Positions 1 through 8,677 of a DNA stretch of 64,000 nt are shown here, piece after piece; position 1 is the stretch's first letter; every line of letters begins with the position of its first letter. Made by a program: the position numbers and the translations under genes. The notes below the pieces were generated by a model. That model had not been told where the DNA came from and searched no databases. It saw nothing but the letters and a program-made list of their open reading frames with translations. The stretch lies in NCBI RefSeq assembly GCF_018140925.1, contig NZ_CP073315.1, positions 3,162,001-3,226,000 on the forward strand, given 5' to 3'. Origin of the DNA: Psychrobacillus sp. INOP01. Lineage in GTDB: Bacteria > Bacillota > Bacilli > Bacillales_A > Planococcaceae.

Positions 1-759
1 ATAAGAGGCTATAGCTTATTTTTAATAAATACACAAGAAGAGCTACTTCATTCAAATGGTTTTTGGAGAAGTCTTGAAAGTCGATTTATCGATGGTTTGA
101 TTTTGGGTTCCTTTCAATTTACTGGAGAGGTATTAAAAGGGATGAAGAATATGAATCTACCTTTTGTTCGTATTGATCGTGCGGTAGGTGATGATGAAAA
201 TAATTCCTTTGGCGTGGATAACAGCGAAGGGGCAAAACTTGCAGTGGAGCATTTAATCGAGGTAGGTTGTAAGAAGATTGCCCATATAAGTGGACCAAGC
301 TCTTATCCTTCTTCTTCAGAGAGGCTAAAAGGCTACCGAGAAGCGTTGAAGAGATATCTTCCTCTACAGGAAGAATGTATTTATGAGGGGGATTTCTCTT
401 TAGAAAGTGGCCAAAATCTCACCAAACTGTTATTGAATAATCACAGAGATTGTGATGGGATTTTCTTTGGAAACGATCTCATGGCAATCGGTGGGCTAAA
501 AACGTTAAAGCTAATGAATATTCGAGTGCCAGAAGAAATAGCGATTATTGGATTTGATGGAATTCAACTAACTCAAATGGTAGACCCTGAAATAAGTACG
601 ATTGAACAACCAATTTATGAATTAGGGAAACTAGCAACAACTCACCTAATCGACATGATCGAAAAAAAGAATGAAGGCAGTGATTACGTTAAACTAGATG
701 TGCATTTGAGGAAAAGGGAGTCTACCTTGGGGATACAACCCTCATCGGGGGCCATGTAG
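1..759 (+). CDS. LacI/GalR-family transcriptional regulator, C-terminal part (5' partial)
   Basis: The frame is open from base 1, so the gene begins upstream of the window and the helix-turn-helix is not visible. What remains is the periplasmic-binding-protein-like effector domain: the VDNSEGAKLAVEHLIE segment, then GCKKIAHISGP, then GNDLMAIGGLK and the conserved EEIAIIGFDGIQLTQMVDPEI region, ending with the helix LGKLATTHLIDMIEK. This order is that of LacI/GalR repressors that bind sugars or related small molecules. A terminator follows, so it is a separate transcript from the ABC transporter genes, but a cre/LacI-type palindrome lies between them. The ligand cannot be read from the sequence. 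Confidence 0.9.
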   Translation: MRGYSLFLINTQEELLHSNGFWRSLESRFIDGLILGSFQFTGEVLKGMKNMNLPFVRIDRAVGDDENNSFGVDNSEGAKLAVEHLIEVGCKKIAHISGPSSYPSSSERLKGYREALKRYLPLQEECIYEGDFSLESGQNLTKLLLNNHRDCDGIFFGNDLMAIGGLKTLKLMNIRVPEEIAIIGFDGIQLTQMVDPEISTIEQPIYELGKLATTHLIDMIEKKNEGSDYVKLDVHLRKRESTLGIQPSSGAM

Positions 760-841
760 CAAATCATCCAGGCATTTGACTATAATTCTTTATTTGATGT
801 GTTTAATACAGGATAAGATATTTCTCGCCTTAACAATTATT

Positions 842-874
842 AGCAACCGAATTTACAACTTCGGTTGCTTTTTG
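842..874 (+). terminator. Rho-independent terminator after the LacI-family gene
   Basis: A perfect 10-bp stem (AGCAACCGAA / TTCGGTTGCT) is followed directly by a run of T. It lies 83 bp after the stop codon and separates the regulator from the transporter operon. Confidence 0.85.
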
Positions 875-927
875 TGTTTGTGAATATTTTGGTTTCATTT
901 ATTAAAAATCAACCTATATACCAACAA

Positions 928-941
928 TAAAAGCGCTTACA
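928..941 (+). promoter_or_regulatory. cre-like / LacI-family operator palindrome
   Basis: TAAAAGCGCTTACA matches the CcpA cre consensus TGNAARCGNWWNCA at all fixed positions but the second. Its core AAGCGCTT is a perfect palindrome with the central CG typical of LacI-family operators. It lies about 110 bp upstream of the ABC transporter operon, so catabolite control, or control by the neighbouring LacI-type protein, is plausible but not shown. Confidence 0.5.
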
Positions 942-1038
942 AAAGGTAGTAAGAAAATTCATACTATTAGAAAAACAGGAGAGGTGATAGCATTGATAAT
1001 AATAAATAACAGAAATGAAGAGGGTGATTAAAATAGAA

Positions 1039-1866
1039 GTGAATCAGGCATTAAAAACGAAGAGGAAAACAAAAATTAAAAATAGACAAATGAAAAAATT
1101 GAATTGGGTAGAAATGATTCCTAGTAATATGTGGGTGCTCATTTCACTCGTTGTTGCGATAATTTTTTGGGCTATTTTATCTATAATTCCAAATACCTCT
1201 AGAAGTTTTCCAAACATTTTCTATGTTTTAGAGTCAGTTGCAACTATGTTGCAACGTGGGGTATTTTGGAGTGATATTGCGAGCAGTCTAATATCTGTTT
1301 TAGTCGGTTTCTTGCTTGGGTTTGTAATTTCTTTACCAGTAGCTATACTGATGGCTTGGTATCGTCCTATCCGTTTTATAATTGAACCTTGGATACAATT
1401 CGTTCGAAATATTCCCCCTTTAGCTTATGTACCATTGGTCGTTATATCGGCAGGGGTTGGAAGGACTCCACAGATTATTGTTATAACAATTGCTACTTTT
1501 TTGACGATGTCTATCACAATTTATCAAGGGGTACGTAATATTGATCCAACTTTAATAAAGGCAGCGAGAGTGCTTGGAGCAAAGGATAAGGATATTTTCT
1601 TGAAGGTTATTGCTCCAGCTTCGTTACCTTTTATTATGACTGCAATCCGACTTGGGACAGCTATAGGGTTAACCTCGTTAATTGCTGCCGAATCTACAGG
1701 GGCGAGTGCCGGACTTGGAATGAGAATAAGGGCATTAAATAATACTTTCGAGTCGGCTCCTATGCTTCTTTACATTATAGTCATTGGTATTATTGGTTTA
1801 ATATTTGAGCGTTTAGTGAAACTGCTTGAAAGGAGATTGACAGGATGGCAGGAGAAGAGAGAGTAG
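1039..1866 (+). CDS. ABC transporter permease (SsuC/TauC family)
   Basis: Integral membrane permease of the nitrate/sulfonate/taurine class. It has about six hydrophobic segments, and the EAA-type cytoplasmic loop (IKAARVLGAKDKDIFLKV, ending in P-A-S-L-P) that docks to the ATPase is clear. The first in-frame ATG is at 1015, but an AGAGGGTGAT ribosome site sits just before the in-frame GTG at 1039, which is preferred (275 aa). The 3' end overlaps the ATPase gene by 22 bp, so the two are translationally coupled. With the following ATPase and lipoprotein it forms a three-part importer. The neighbouring sulfatase makes organosulfur compounds or sulfate esters the likely substrates; this is inferred from context. 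Confidence 0.88.
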   Translation: MNQALKTKRKTKIKNRQMKKLNWVEMIPSNMWVLISLVVAIIFWAILSIIPNTSRSFPNIFYVLESVATMLQRGVFWSDIASSLISVLVGFLLGFVISLPVAILMAWYRPIRFIIEPWIQFVRNIPPLAYVPLVVISAGVGRTPQIIVITIATFLTMSITIYQGVRNIDPTLIKAARVLGAKDKDIFLKVIAPASLPFIMTAIRLGTAIGLTSLIAAESTGASAGLGMRIRALNNTFESAPMLLYIIVIGIIGLIFERLVKLLERRLTGWQEKRE

Positions 1867-2636
1867 TAAAATTAAAGATTGATAATGTTCGGAAAGTATA
1901 TAACTCCCATAATGGGGAGGTTATTGCACTAAATGGTGTTAGTCTCGATATTTATGAAAATGAATTTATTACAGTTGTAGGTCCATCTGGTTGTGGAAAG
2001 TCAACCTTGCTAAATATTATTGCAGGATTAGAAAAGACATCTTCTGGAAAAGTTTTCTGTGATAATCAAGAAATAATGGACACAGGAAATGAAAGAGGAG
2101 TAGTTTTTCAGCAGTATGCTCTATTTCCCTGGTTAACAGTAAAGGGAAATGTAAAATTTGGATTAAACCTGCAAGGTATGAAAAGTGAAAAAGCAGATGA
2201 AATCGCGATGAAATATATTCGAATGGTGGATTTAGAAGACTTTGTAGATGCTTATCCAAAGGAGTTATCTGGTGGTATGAAGCAACGGGTAGCGATTGCC
2301 AGAGCATATGCTGCAAATCCAAGTGTCCTATTAATGGATGAGCCATTTGGTGCTTTAGATGCTCAAACAAGAACACAGTTACAGGAGGAGCTCTTACATA
2401 CATGGGAAAAAGAACAAAAAACCTGTTTTTTTATAACCCATGATGTTGATGAGGCAATTATTTTAGGTCAACGAGTCATTATTATGAGCGCAAGACCTGG
2501 GCGTATTAAAGAAGTGGTAGATATAAATATTCCATATCCTCGTAGTCAGGAAACGAAAATTACGCCTGAGTTTTTAGATGCAAAGAACTATATTTGGAGT
2601 CAGGTGTATAAAGAGTATTTAGAAGTTAGGAAATAA
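1845..2636 (+). CDS. ABC transporter ATP-binding protein (SsuB/TauB family)
   Basis: A 263-aa ATPase with every nucleotide-binding motif in order: Walker A GPSGCGKS (residues 46-53), Q-loop FQQYALFPW, signature LSGGMKQR, Walker B VLLMDEPFGALD and the switch histidine in FFITHDVDEAI. AAGGAG lies just before the ATG at 1845, inside the end of the permease gene. The C-terminal segment MSARPGRIKEVVDINIPYPR is typical of the NitT/TauT/SsuB group. It powers the permease and acts at the cytoplasmic face of the membrane. Substrate specificity is set by the lipoprotein downstream. Confidence 0.92.
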   Translation: MAGEERVVKLKIDNVRKVYNSHNGEVIALNGVSLDIYENEFITVVGPSGCGKSTLLNIIAGLEKTSSGKVFCDNQEIMDTGNERGVVFQQYALFPWLTVKGNVKFGLNLQGMKSEKADEIAMKYIRMVDLEDFVDAYPKELSGGMKQRVAIARAYAANPSVLLMDEPFGALDAQTRTQLQEELLHTWEKEQKTCFFITHDVDEAIILGQRVIIMSARPGRIKEVVDINIPYPRSQETKITPEFLDAKNYIWSQVYKEYLEVRK

Positions 2637-2674
2637 GGATACATCACTAATTATAAACATAGGGAGGAAAGAAG

Positions 2675-3685
2675 ATGAGGAAGTTTTTAAGCATTATAGC
2701 TATTGCTCTAATAGGGTTTATGTTGGTCGGATGCTCGGAAGATGAAGGAACTGGTGAGGCAGAGGGCAAGGAAACAGACAAAGTTAAAGTAGCATATATG
2801 CCGAACTATGCAAGCTTAAATACGGTAGTTGCTGGTATGCAAATAGGTGCCTTTGAAGAGCAAGGAATAGAAGTTGAGCTTGTTGAATTTGCAGACGGAC
2901 CAACAATTATTGCGGCTTTGGAATCTGGAAGCATTGATGTGGGTTATATCGGACCTGGTGCTCATGTGCTACCTATTCAAGGAGAAGCGGAGATTTTCGC
3001 ATTTTCTCAGTTAGGAAATGCCGATGAAGTTATTGGTAGTGCCGAAAAAGGTGTTAAAACTATTGAAGATTTAAAAGGAAAAACAATTGCTGTAGCTACT
3101 GGTACCTCAAGTGAAACAATTTTAGACTTAACGCTTGCAGAAGTAGGTTTAACAAAAGATGATGTGACACTGATGAATATGGATGCATCCGCTATCGTAA
3201 CAGCAATGATTTCTGGAAGTGTGGATGCCGTTGCTACATGGTCTCCTAATACGAATGCTATTAAAAACGAAATGGGTGACGATGCAGTCATGCTTTCGAA
3301 TAATGCTAGATATGCAGACCAATTTCCATCCATCGCATCATGGTTAGTAAAACCGGGTTATGCCGAAAAGAATGAGGATGTATTAGTAAGATTTACTAAA
3401 GGCTTATACAAAGGCATGGATTATCGAGTCGATAATTTGGATGAAGTAGCGAAGTGGGTAGCAGAAGAAATTGCTGTTGATCCAGACGCTGTATTACAAC
3501 AAACTGGAGATGGTGATTGGATTACTCAAGATCAATTGATGGCAATGATCGAAGATGGCACGTTAGAAGCGTATTATAAAAAACAACAAGAAAACTTTAA
3601 GGATGCTGGAAGATTAAAAGATGATGAGATGAGACCAGTAGAAGAATATGTATTATTTAATATTATGAAAGACGCTGCAAAATAA
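2675..3685 (+). CDS. ABC transporter substrate-binding lipoprotein (SsuA/NMT1-like)
   Basis: Starts with a lipoprotein signal peptide: MRK, a hydrophobic stretch and the lipobox LVGC at residues 17-20. A short acidic linker is followed by an NMT1/SsuA-type domain: VAYMPNYASLNTVVAGMQIGAFEEQGIEVE, then PTIIAALESGSIDVGYIGP, then IEDLKGKTIAVATGTSSETI. At 336 aa the length is normal for the family. GGAGG precedes the ATG at a good distance. It should capture the substrate on the outer face of the membrane and hand it to the permease. A taurine/sulfonate-like or aryl-sulfate ligand is inferred from family and neighbours. Confidence 0.9.
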   Translation: MRKFLSIIAIALIGFMLVGCSEDEGTGEAEGKETDKVKVAYMPNYASLNTVVAGMQIGAFEEQGIEVELVEFADGPTIIAALESGSIDVGYIGPGAHVLPIQGEAEIFAFSQLGNADEVIGSAEKGVKTIEDLKGKTIAVATGTSSETILDLTLAEVGLTKDDVTLMNMDASAIVTAMISGSVDAVATWSPNTNAIKNEMGDDAVMLSNNARYADQFPSIASWLVKPGYAEKNEDVLVRFTKGLYKGMDYRVDNLDEVAKWVAEEIAVDPDAVLQQTGDGDWITQDQLMAMIEDGTLEAYYKKQQENFKDAGRLKDDEMRPVEEYVLFNIMKDAAK

Positions 3686-3736
3686 AGTTATATATTTACG
3701 AGTTCTAATAAGTTAGAATTATCTGAAATACTACTA

Positions 3737-3773
3737 CAAAAGGTTATTAATTTTGATAGATAACCTTTTGTAT
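3737..3773 (+). terminator. Hairpin between the binding-protein gene and the sensor-kinase gene
   Basis: A 10-bp perfect stem (CAAAAGGTTA / TAACCTTTTG) with a 14-nt loop is followed by a weak T-rich tail. It probably causes partial termination, so that the transporter is made in excess over the regulators downstream. Confidence 0.55.
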
Positions 3774-3792
3774 TTAATTAGGTGATTTCTAA

Positions 3793-5259
3793 ATGCTAAT
3801 TGTTTTAATGCTCTTCCTATTTTTAACATCCATTTTTGTATTAATACTCAAACGAAATCGAGAGACTTTCTATATTTTTGGGATGTGTATGAGTCTTGCA
3901 ATTATGTTTTCTGGTATTTTACTTTATATCGCAAAAAAAGGTGGAATAAGCAGGGAACTTCAAGAATTCCTTTTCTTAAATATAAAAATAAAAATGCAGA
4001 TTCAATACTTTCTTATAAATGTCTATGATATGGGCTATACAATTGCGATCGGTAGACACTTATTTCCAATGTTTTTGCTATTTTTAGCTTTACATTTTTC
4101 GATGATTCCGTGGTTACAAAGAAATTACTGGGTGAAGAGACTTACTTTTGTGATGCCTGTCCTTTCACTTATCATTTACTATCCCCCTCTTTTTAGTTAT
4201 TTAACTAGTAAAAATGAAAGTCTGCAACAGATTATTGCTATTGGGACTATCGTATGGATTGTTTTGTATACGATAATTTCTATAGGGTTGTTGTTGTTTG
4301 AAGCTTATTCAATTGAAATGAAATTTTTTCAAAGAAAGTTTATATTAATCACATCCTTCATCCTTTCTTTAATTTTATTTTATTTCCTTTATTTTGGTCA
4401 GGACCCAGCTCAGGTCTATCAATTTTATTCGTTCAAAACCGGTATCTATTATATGAACACGGTATTATCTATACCAACTTATATTTTTATTGTATTTATA
4501 AATGTAATCTTTGCCATTATTGGTTTTGCGAGTCTAATGAAATATACAAATGATATCGTACAGTCGAGTAAAGAGGAAGTAATAATTCAAAGGAAATTTG
4601 ATGCGATTAGTACTGGTACCTCGGTGTTTGTACACAGTATAAAAAACCAGCTCTTAGCAAATAGGGTGATTTTTAAGCGAATTAATAATAACTTAGATGA
4701 TCTTGAAAAGGTTAAGGAATATACCGATACATTGTCCAAGCAAAATGAAAATATATTGATGCGTATTGAAGAGCTGTATCGTTCTGTGAAAGCAAATTCT
4801 GTTTATTTAATACCAGTTAGTCTAAGTGATGTGGTAGAAAGTGCTCTTGAACGTTTTAACCAAAAGTTTCCGGATAAAATTGTGGAATTGAATTTAATGG
4901 TCATAGGAAATGTTCTAGCAGATAAAAATCATTTGAGCGAGGCTGCCTATAATCTATTATCTAATGCACAAGAAGCAGTAAATAGTCTGCCAGATGGAGA
5001 AGGAAGGATAGTGTTGAGTTGCTATAATGTAAGGCAATATACAGTAATCGAAGTGAAAGATAACGGAATAGGTTTTAGCAAGGAAGATGCAAAAAAGATT
5101 TGTGAACCGTACTTTACTAAAAAGAACTCTAATTATAATTGGGGTATGGGTTTACACTATGTTCGTTCAATCGTTAAAGAACACTTTGGAAGTCTTCGAT
5201 ATGAAAGTAAGGAAGATAATGGGAGTACATTCTATCTATTACTTCCCAAATATAAATGA
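3793..5259 (+). CDS. Membrane sensor histidine kinase with seven-or-so N-terminal TM segments
   Basis: A 488-aa protein. Residues 1 to about 250 are strongly hydrophobic with around seven membrane segments and no obvious extracellular domain. A dimerisation/phosphoacceptor helix follows with the candidate histidine 281 in FVHSIKNQLLANR. The HATPase domain shows the N-box (EAAYNLLSNAQEAV), G1 (VKDNGIGFS) and G2 (NWGMGLHYV). The gap to the NarL-type regulator gene is only 17 bp, so they form a two-component pair. Its place between a transporter and a sulfatase suggests it senses the imported sulfur compound or its product. The H-box differs from the usual HE-LRTP form, so autophosphorylation at H281 is inferred. 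Confidence 0.85.
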   Translation: MLIVLMLFLFLTSIFVLILKRNRETFYIFGMCMSLAIMFSGILLYIAKKGGISRELQEFLFLNIKIKMQIQYFLINVYDMGYTIAIGRHLFPMFLLFLALHFSMIPWLQRNYWVKRLTFVMPVLSLIIYYPPLFSYLTSKNESLQQIIAIGTIVWIVLYTIISIGLLLFEAYSIEMKFFQRKFILITSFILSLILFYFLYFGQDPAQVYQFYSFKTGIYYMNTVLSIPTYIFIVFINVIFAIIGFASLMKYTNDIVQSSKEEVIIQRKFDAISTGTSVFVHSIKNQLLANRVIFKRINNNLDDLEKVKEYTDTLSKQNENILMRIEELYRSVKANSVYLIPVSLSDVVESALERFNQKFPDKIVELNLMVIGNVLADKNHLSEAAYNLLSNAQEAVNSLPDGEGRIVLSCYNVRQYTVIEVKDNGIGFSKEDAKKICEPYFTKKNSNYNWGMGLHYVRSIVKEHFGSLRYESKEDNGSTFYLLLPKYK

Positions 5260-5276
5260 CAAAGAAGTGAAGTTAT

Positions 5277-5951
5277 ATGAGTGAACTTATTAAAATTATG
5301 ATTGCTGAGGATTTTTCTTTATTATTAGAGGACTTATCAGAATTAATCAATGCCCAGAATGATATGCAGGTCGTGGCTACAGCATCAACCGGAAAAGAAA
5401 TGATTGATTTAGCTAAGAGTGTTGAGCACGATATTATTTTAATGGATATCGAAATGGAAAATACAACAGCAGGCATAGTAGCTACTGAATATATAAGAGA
5501 TTGGGATAAAAATGAGAAAATTATTTATTTAACTGCTCATGAAACTGACGAATTTATATTAACGGCGATGGGAACCGGTGCTATTGACTATATGGTGAAG
5601 GGTATTCCAGATGAAGAACTTTTGAATCATATTAGAAGTGCTTATAATGGTCATTCACTATTAGAAGGTAAAATTCAACAAGTTGTCATGCAAGAGTATA
5701 AACGGTTACAACAATCCGAGAGAGGACTTTTGTTTTTTATACAAAATATCTCCAATCTAACAATGACAGAAAGAGAGCTAATTCGTTATTTAATAAAAGG
5801 TATGAAAATAAGGGAAATAGCATTGGAGAGAAGAGTTGAGGTCGTAACGATTAAATCACAAATTAGCACTCTATTAAAGAAATTCGGTGTAGCGAGAACA
5901 AAAGAAATTGTAAAGAAAATAAATGACTTAAAGCTTTCTCACTTATTTTAA
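5277..5951 (+). CDS. NarL/LuxR-family response regulator
   Basis: A 224-aa two-domain regulator. The receiver has the acidic pair E11/D12, phospho-acceptor D57 in IILMDIEM, a T in YLTAHE and a switch lysine in YMVKG. The C-terminal LuxR-type helix-turn-helix begins at LTMTERELIRYLIKGMKIREIA and has the usual VKSQISTLLKKFGV-like recognition helix. It should be phosphorylated by the kinase encoded just upstream and control this cluster. The DNA target is not evident. The sulfatase gene follows after 39 bp. Confidence 0.88.
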   Translation: MSELIKIMIAEDFSLLLEDLSELINAQNDMQVVATASTGKEMIDLAKSVEHDIILMDIEMENTTAGIVATEYIRDWDKNEKIIYLTAHETDEFILTAMGTGAIDYMVKGIPDEELLNHIRSAYNGHSLLEGKIQQVVMQEYKRLQQSERGLLFFIQNISNLTMTERELIRYLIKGMKIREIALERRVEVVTIKSQISTLLKKFGVARTKEIVKKINDLKLSHLF

Positions 5952-5990
5952 TGCTTCTATAACAATAAGTAAAAAGGAGTGGAATTACTA

Positions 5991-7388
5991 ATGGAACAAA
6001 ACAAGCAACCTAATGTCATTTTTATCATGAGTGATGATCATGCCGCGCATGCAATGAGCTGTTATGGTAGCAGAATAAATGAAACCCCGAATTTAGATAG
6101 AATTGCAGATGAAGGTATGCGCTTCGATAATTGTTTTTGTACCAATTCTATTTGCGCACCAAGTCGAGCTACTATTTTAACTGGACTATATAATCATAAA
6201 AATGGGGTTAAAACACTTGGTGACCAATTTGATAGCCGTCAACCAACTGTTCAAAAGATTTTACGAGACAATGATTATCAAACAGCTCTAGTTGGTAAGT
6301 GGCACCTAGGACATGGAGAAAATCATGACCCTGCGGATTTTGACTATTGGAATATTTTCCCTGGTCAAGGAGTGTATCATGATCCAACGATGATTGAAAT
6401 GGGAGAAGAAAAGACAGTTCAAGGCTATGCCACTGATTTAGTGACAGATTTATCAATTGATTGGATGGAAAAACGAGATAAAGATAGACCATTCATGCTA
6501 ATGTGTCATCATAAAGCACCTCATCGTCCTTGGGATCCAGATAAAAAGCATGCTCATTTATATGAGGATGTGGATATTCCAGAACCGTTAACTTTTCATG
6601 ATGATTATTCTGGCAAGGCATCTGCTGCCAAGGAAGCGAAGATGAGAGTTGACCGTGATTTAGTCACTCGTGATGTTAAGGCAGAACCCCCTGAGGATTT
6701 AACTCCGGAGCAGTTGAAGAGCTGGTACTATCAGCGTTACATAAAGGATTATTTAAGATGCATTGCTTCCATTGATGATAATGTAGGGAGATTACTAGAT
6801 TATTTGGATTCAGAAGGTATTGCTGATGATACGATTGTGGTTTACACATCAGACCAGGGCTTTTTCCTTGGTGATCACGGCTGGTATGATAAGCGATTTA
6901 TGTATGAAGAATCACTTAGAATGCCATTTATCATTCGCTATCCACGCGCTATTAAAGCTGGTACTACTACGAGAGACTTTGCAACAAATGTCGATTTTGC
7001 CGAAACATTTTTAGATTATGCGGGTATAGAAATTCCTGAATTTATGCAGGGGAGAAGTCTTCGTCCAGTTCTGGAAGAGCGCACGCCAGAGGATTGGCAG
7101 ACTTCAATGTATTATCGTTATTGGGAACATTTGAGTGTAGAGCATCAAGTGGGCGCCCACTATGGTCTTAGAACTCATCAATATAAACTTATTTATTATT
7201 ACGGAGAAGCATTAGGTTGTGCAGATGCAATTGACGATCCAAGAACTCCTGAATGGGAATTATTCGATTTAGAGAACGACCCATATGAGATGAATAATAT
7301 ATACCACGATCCTAATTATGCAGAAACGGTTCAAACGTTAAAGAAAGAATTGTATAGCTTTAAACAACGTGTTGGTGATGAAGAATAA
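5991..7388 (+). CDS. Type I sulfatase (CAPSR motif)
   Basis: A 465-aa alkaline-phosphatase-superfamily sulfatase that hydrolyses sulfate esters. The active-site signature CAPSR lies at residues 55-59; Cys55 is the residue converted to C-alpha-formylglycine. The metal-binding aspartates are seen in IMSDDHA (D15, D16) and in YTSDQGFFLGDHGWYDK. WHLGHG and HKAPHRPW supply the other active-site residues. An in-frame GTG lies at 5979, but AAAAAGGAG ends there and the ATG at 5991 is the natural start. There is no signal peptide, so the enzyme is cytoplasmic, which fits uptake of the intact ester by the ABC importer. The gene for the maturation enzyme is 1.3 kb downstream. The exact ester (aryl, alkyl or choline) is unknown. 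Confidence 0.93.
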   Translation: MEQNKQPNVIFIMSDDHAAHAMSCYGSRINETPNLDRIADEGMRFDNCFCTNSICAPSRATILTGLYNHKNGVKTLGDQFDSRQPTVQKILRDNDYQTALVGKWHLGHGENHDPADFDYWNIFPGQGVYHDPTMIEMGEEKTVQGYATDLVTDLSIDWMEKRDKDRPFMLMCHHKAPHRPWDPDKKHAHLYEDVDIPEPLTFHDDYSGKASAAKEAKMRVDRDLVTRDVKAEPPEDLTPEQLKSWYYQRYIKDYLRCIASIDDNVGRLLDYLDSEGIADDTIVVYTSDQGFFLGDHGWYDKRFMYEESLRMPFIIRYPRAIKAGTTTRDFATNVDFAETFLDYAGIEIPEFMQGRSLRPVLEERTPEDWQTSMYYRYWEHLSVEHQVGAHYGLRTHQYKLIYYYGEALGCADAIDDPRTPEWELFDLENDPYEMNNIYHDPNYAETVQTLKKELYSFKQRVGDEE

Positions 7389-7507
7389 GTGAATAACTAA
7401 TATATATGCCTTTCATCAATGCATTTAACTACTCTTTTTTTTAGTAGTCCTTACATTGTTGGAGGGCATTATTAGCTCTCAGGAAGAGAGGAGCAATGTT
7501 ATAAGTT

Positions 7508-8101
7508 ATGGAAACTGACTGGAGGCTTATTAGGGAAATTTTCTTTTCTTTCTTAAAAATTGGTCCTGTAACTTTTGGTGGTGGATATGCTATGATCCCC
7601 CTGATTGAACGGGAAGTTGTACTGAAAAAGGGATGGATTACTGTTAAAGAGGTGACAGAGGTTTTTGCCATTGCCCAATCTGTACCTGGTGCAATTGCTA
7701 TCAACTCTGCTATTTTTGTTGGATACCGACTTGCTGGCTTAAGAGGGGCAGTGGCAGCGATGCTTGGAGTATTGTTACCAACGTTTTGGATCGTGATATT
7801 ATTAAGTGTTTTATATTTACATGTACAAGATAATCACTATATAGAATCGGCTTTTGCCGGAATACGTGCTGCAGTTGTGGCTATTATTACTTATGCCGCT
7901 TATAAAGTTGGATTAACATCAATATACGATAAAACAACAGGGTTAATAGCTCTAGTGTCAGTTATTGTTTTATATGTTCTTCAAGTGCATCCTGTAATTA
8001 TGATTTTGGGAGGGATTCTTACAGGTCTGGTTGCTTTATATATAAAAAAATACTTTGGAATCATGACGAAATTAGAAAAGGAGTCAGAGCAAATAGAATA
8101 G
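7508..8101 (+). CDS. CHR-family (ChrA-like) half-size membrane transporter, first subunit
   Basis: A 197-aa polytopic protein with the CHR family signature FLKIGPVTFGGGYAMIPLIE near the N-terminus and the segment QSVPGAIAINSAIFVGYR. It corresponds to one half of a long-chain chromate transporter; the partner half is encoded 10 bp downstream. CHR proteins are known for chromate export and some are linked to sulfate, a structural analogue of chromate. Lying between a sulfatase and its maturation enzyme, this pair may move sulfate or sulfite; that role is inference. The ribosome site is weak (GGAGC about 13 nt before the ATG). Confidence 0.85.
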   Translation: METDWRLIREIFFSFLKIGPVTFGGGYAMIPLIEREVVLKKGWITVKEVTEVFAIAQSVPGAIAINSAIFVGYRLAGLRGAVAAMLGVLLPTFWIVILLSVLYLHVQDNHYIESAFAGIRAAVVAIITYAAYKVGLTSIYDKTTGLIALVSVIVLYVLQVHPVIMILGGILTGLVALYIKKYFGIMTKLEKESEQIE

Positions 8102-8111
8102 GGGGTTCTTC

Positions 8112-8651
8112 ATGCTATTGTTGGAATTGTTTATGACCTTTTTAATGATTGGATTCGTCTCTTTTGGTGGGGGATATGCAATGATTCCAGTTATTGAATC
8201 CGAGGTTACAGTTCATGGTTGGATGACAACGCAACAGTTTACAGATGTAATTGCAATAGCTGGTATGTCTCCTGGCCCTATAGCTACTAATTGTGCCATT
8301 TTTGTAGGCTATCATACTGCTGGTTTACCTGGTGCTATTATTTCAACGGCAGGAATGGTTTTACCGTCATTACTCATTATTTTGATAGCTGCTAAGTTCT
8401 TTTTCCAATTTCACGAAAATAATTATGTAAAGTTTGCATTTTATGGACTGCGACCAATTATAACAGGACTCATCGCTTATTCTGCAATTCAATTTGCCAT
8501 TTCAAACGATGTAGTTGGGGAGTTGTCCTGGTATACGTTTAGCTTAGTAGCAATTTTTGGGCTATCTTTATTTGCAGTTATTAAACTAAAGATGCATCCA
8601 ATTTTAACAATTTTGTTGTCTGGAATTTGTGGAATTATATTATTTAGTTAA
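8112..8651 (+). CDS. CHR-family (ChrA-like) half-size membrane transporter, second subunit
   Basis: A 179-aa membrane protein homologous to the preceding one: FLMIGFVSFGGGYAMIPVIE followed by GMSPGPIATNCAIFVGYH. Two short CHR proteins encoded in tandem normally work as a heterodimer with opposite membrane orientation. The 10-bp gap and GGGGG ribosome site point to co-translation. Substrate as discussed for the first subunit: chromate by family, sulfate-type anion by context. Confidence 0.85.
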   Translation: MLLLELFMTFLMIGFVSFGGGYAMIPVIESEVTVHGWMTTQQFTDVIAIAGMSPGPIATNCAIFVGYHTAGLPGAIISTAGMVLPSLLIILIAAKFFFQFHENNYVKFAFYGLRPIITGLIAYSAIQFAISNDVVGELSWYTFSLVAIFGLSLFAVIKLKMHPILTILLSGICGIILFS

Positions 8652-8677
8652 AAGTTTAACGTGTAGGGGATGAAAAG

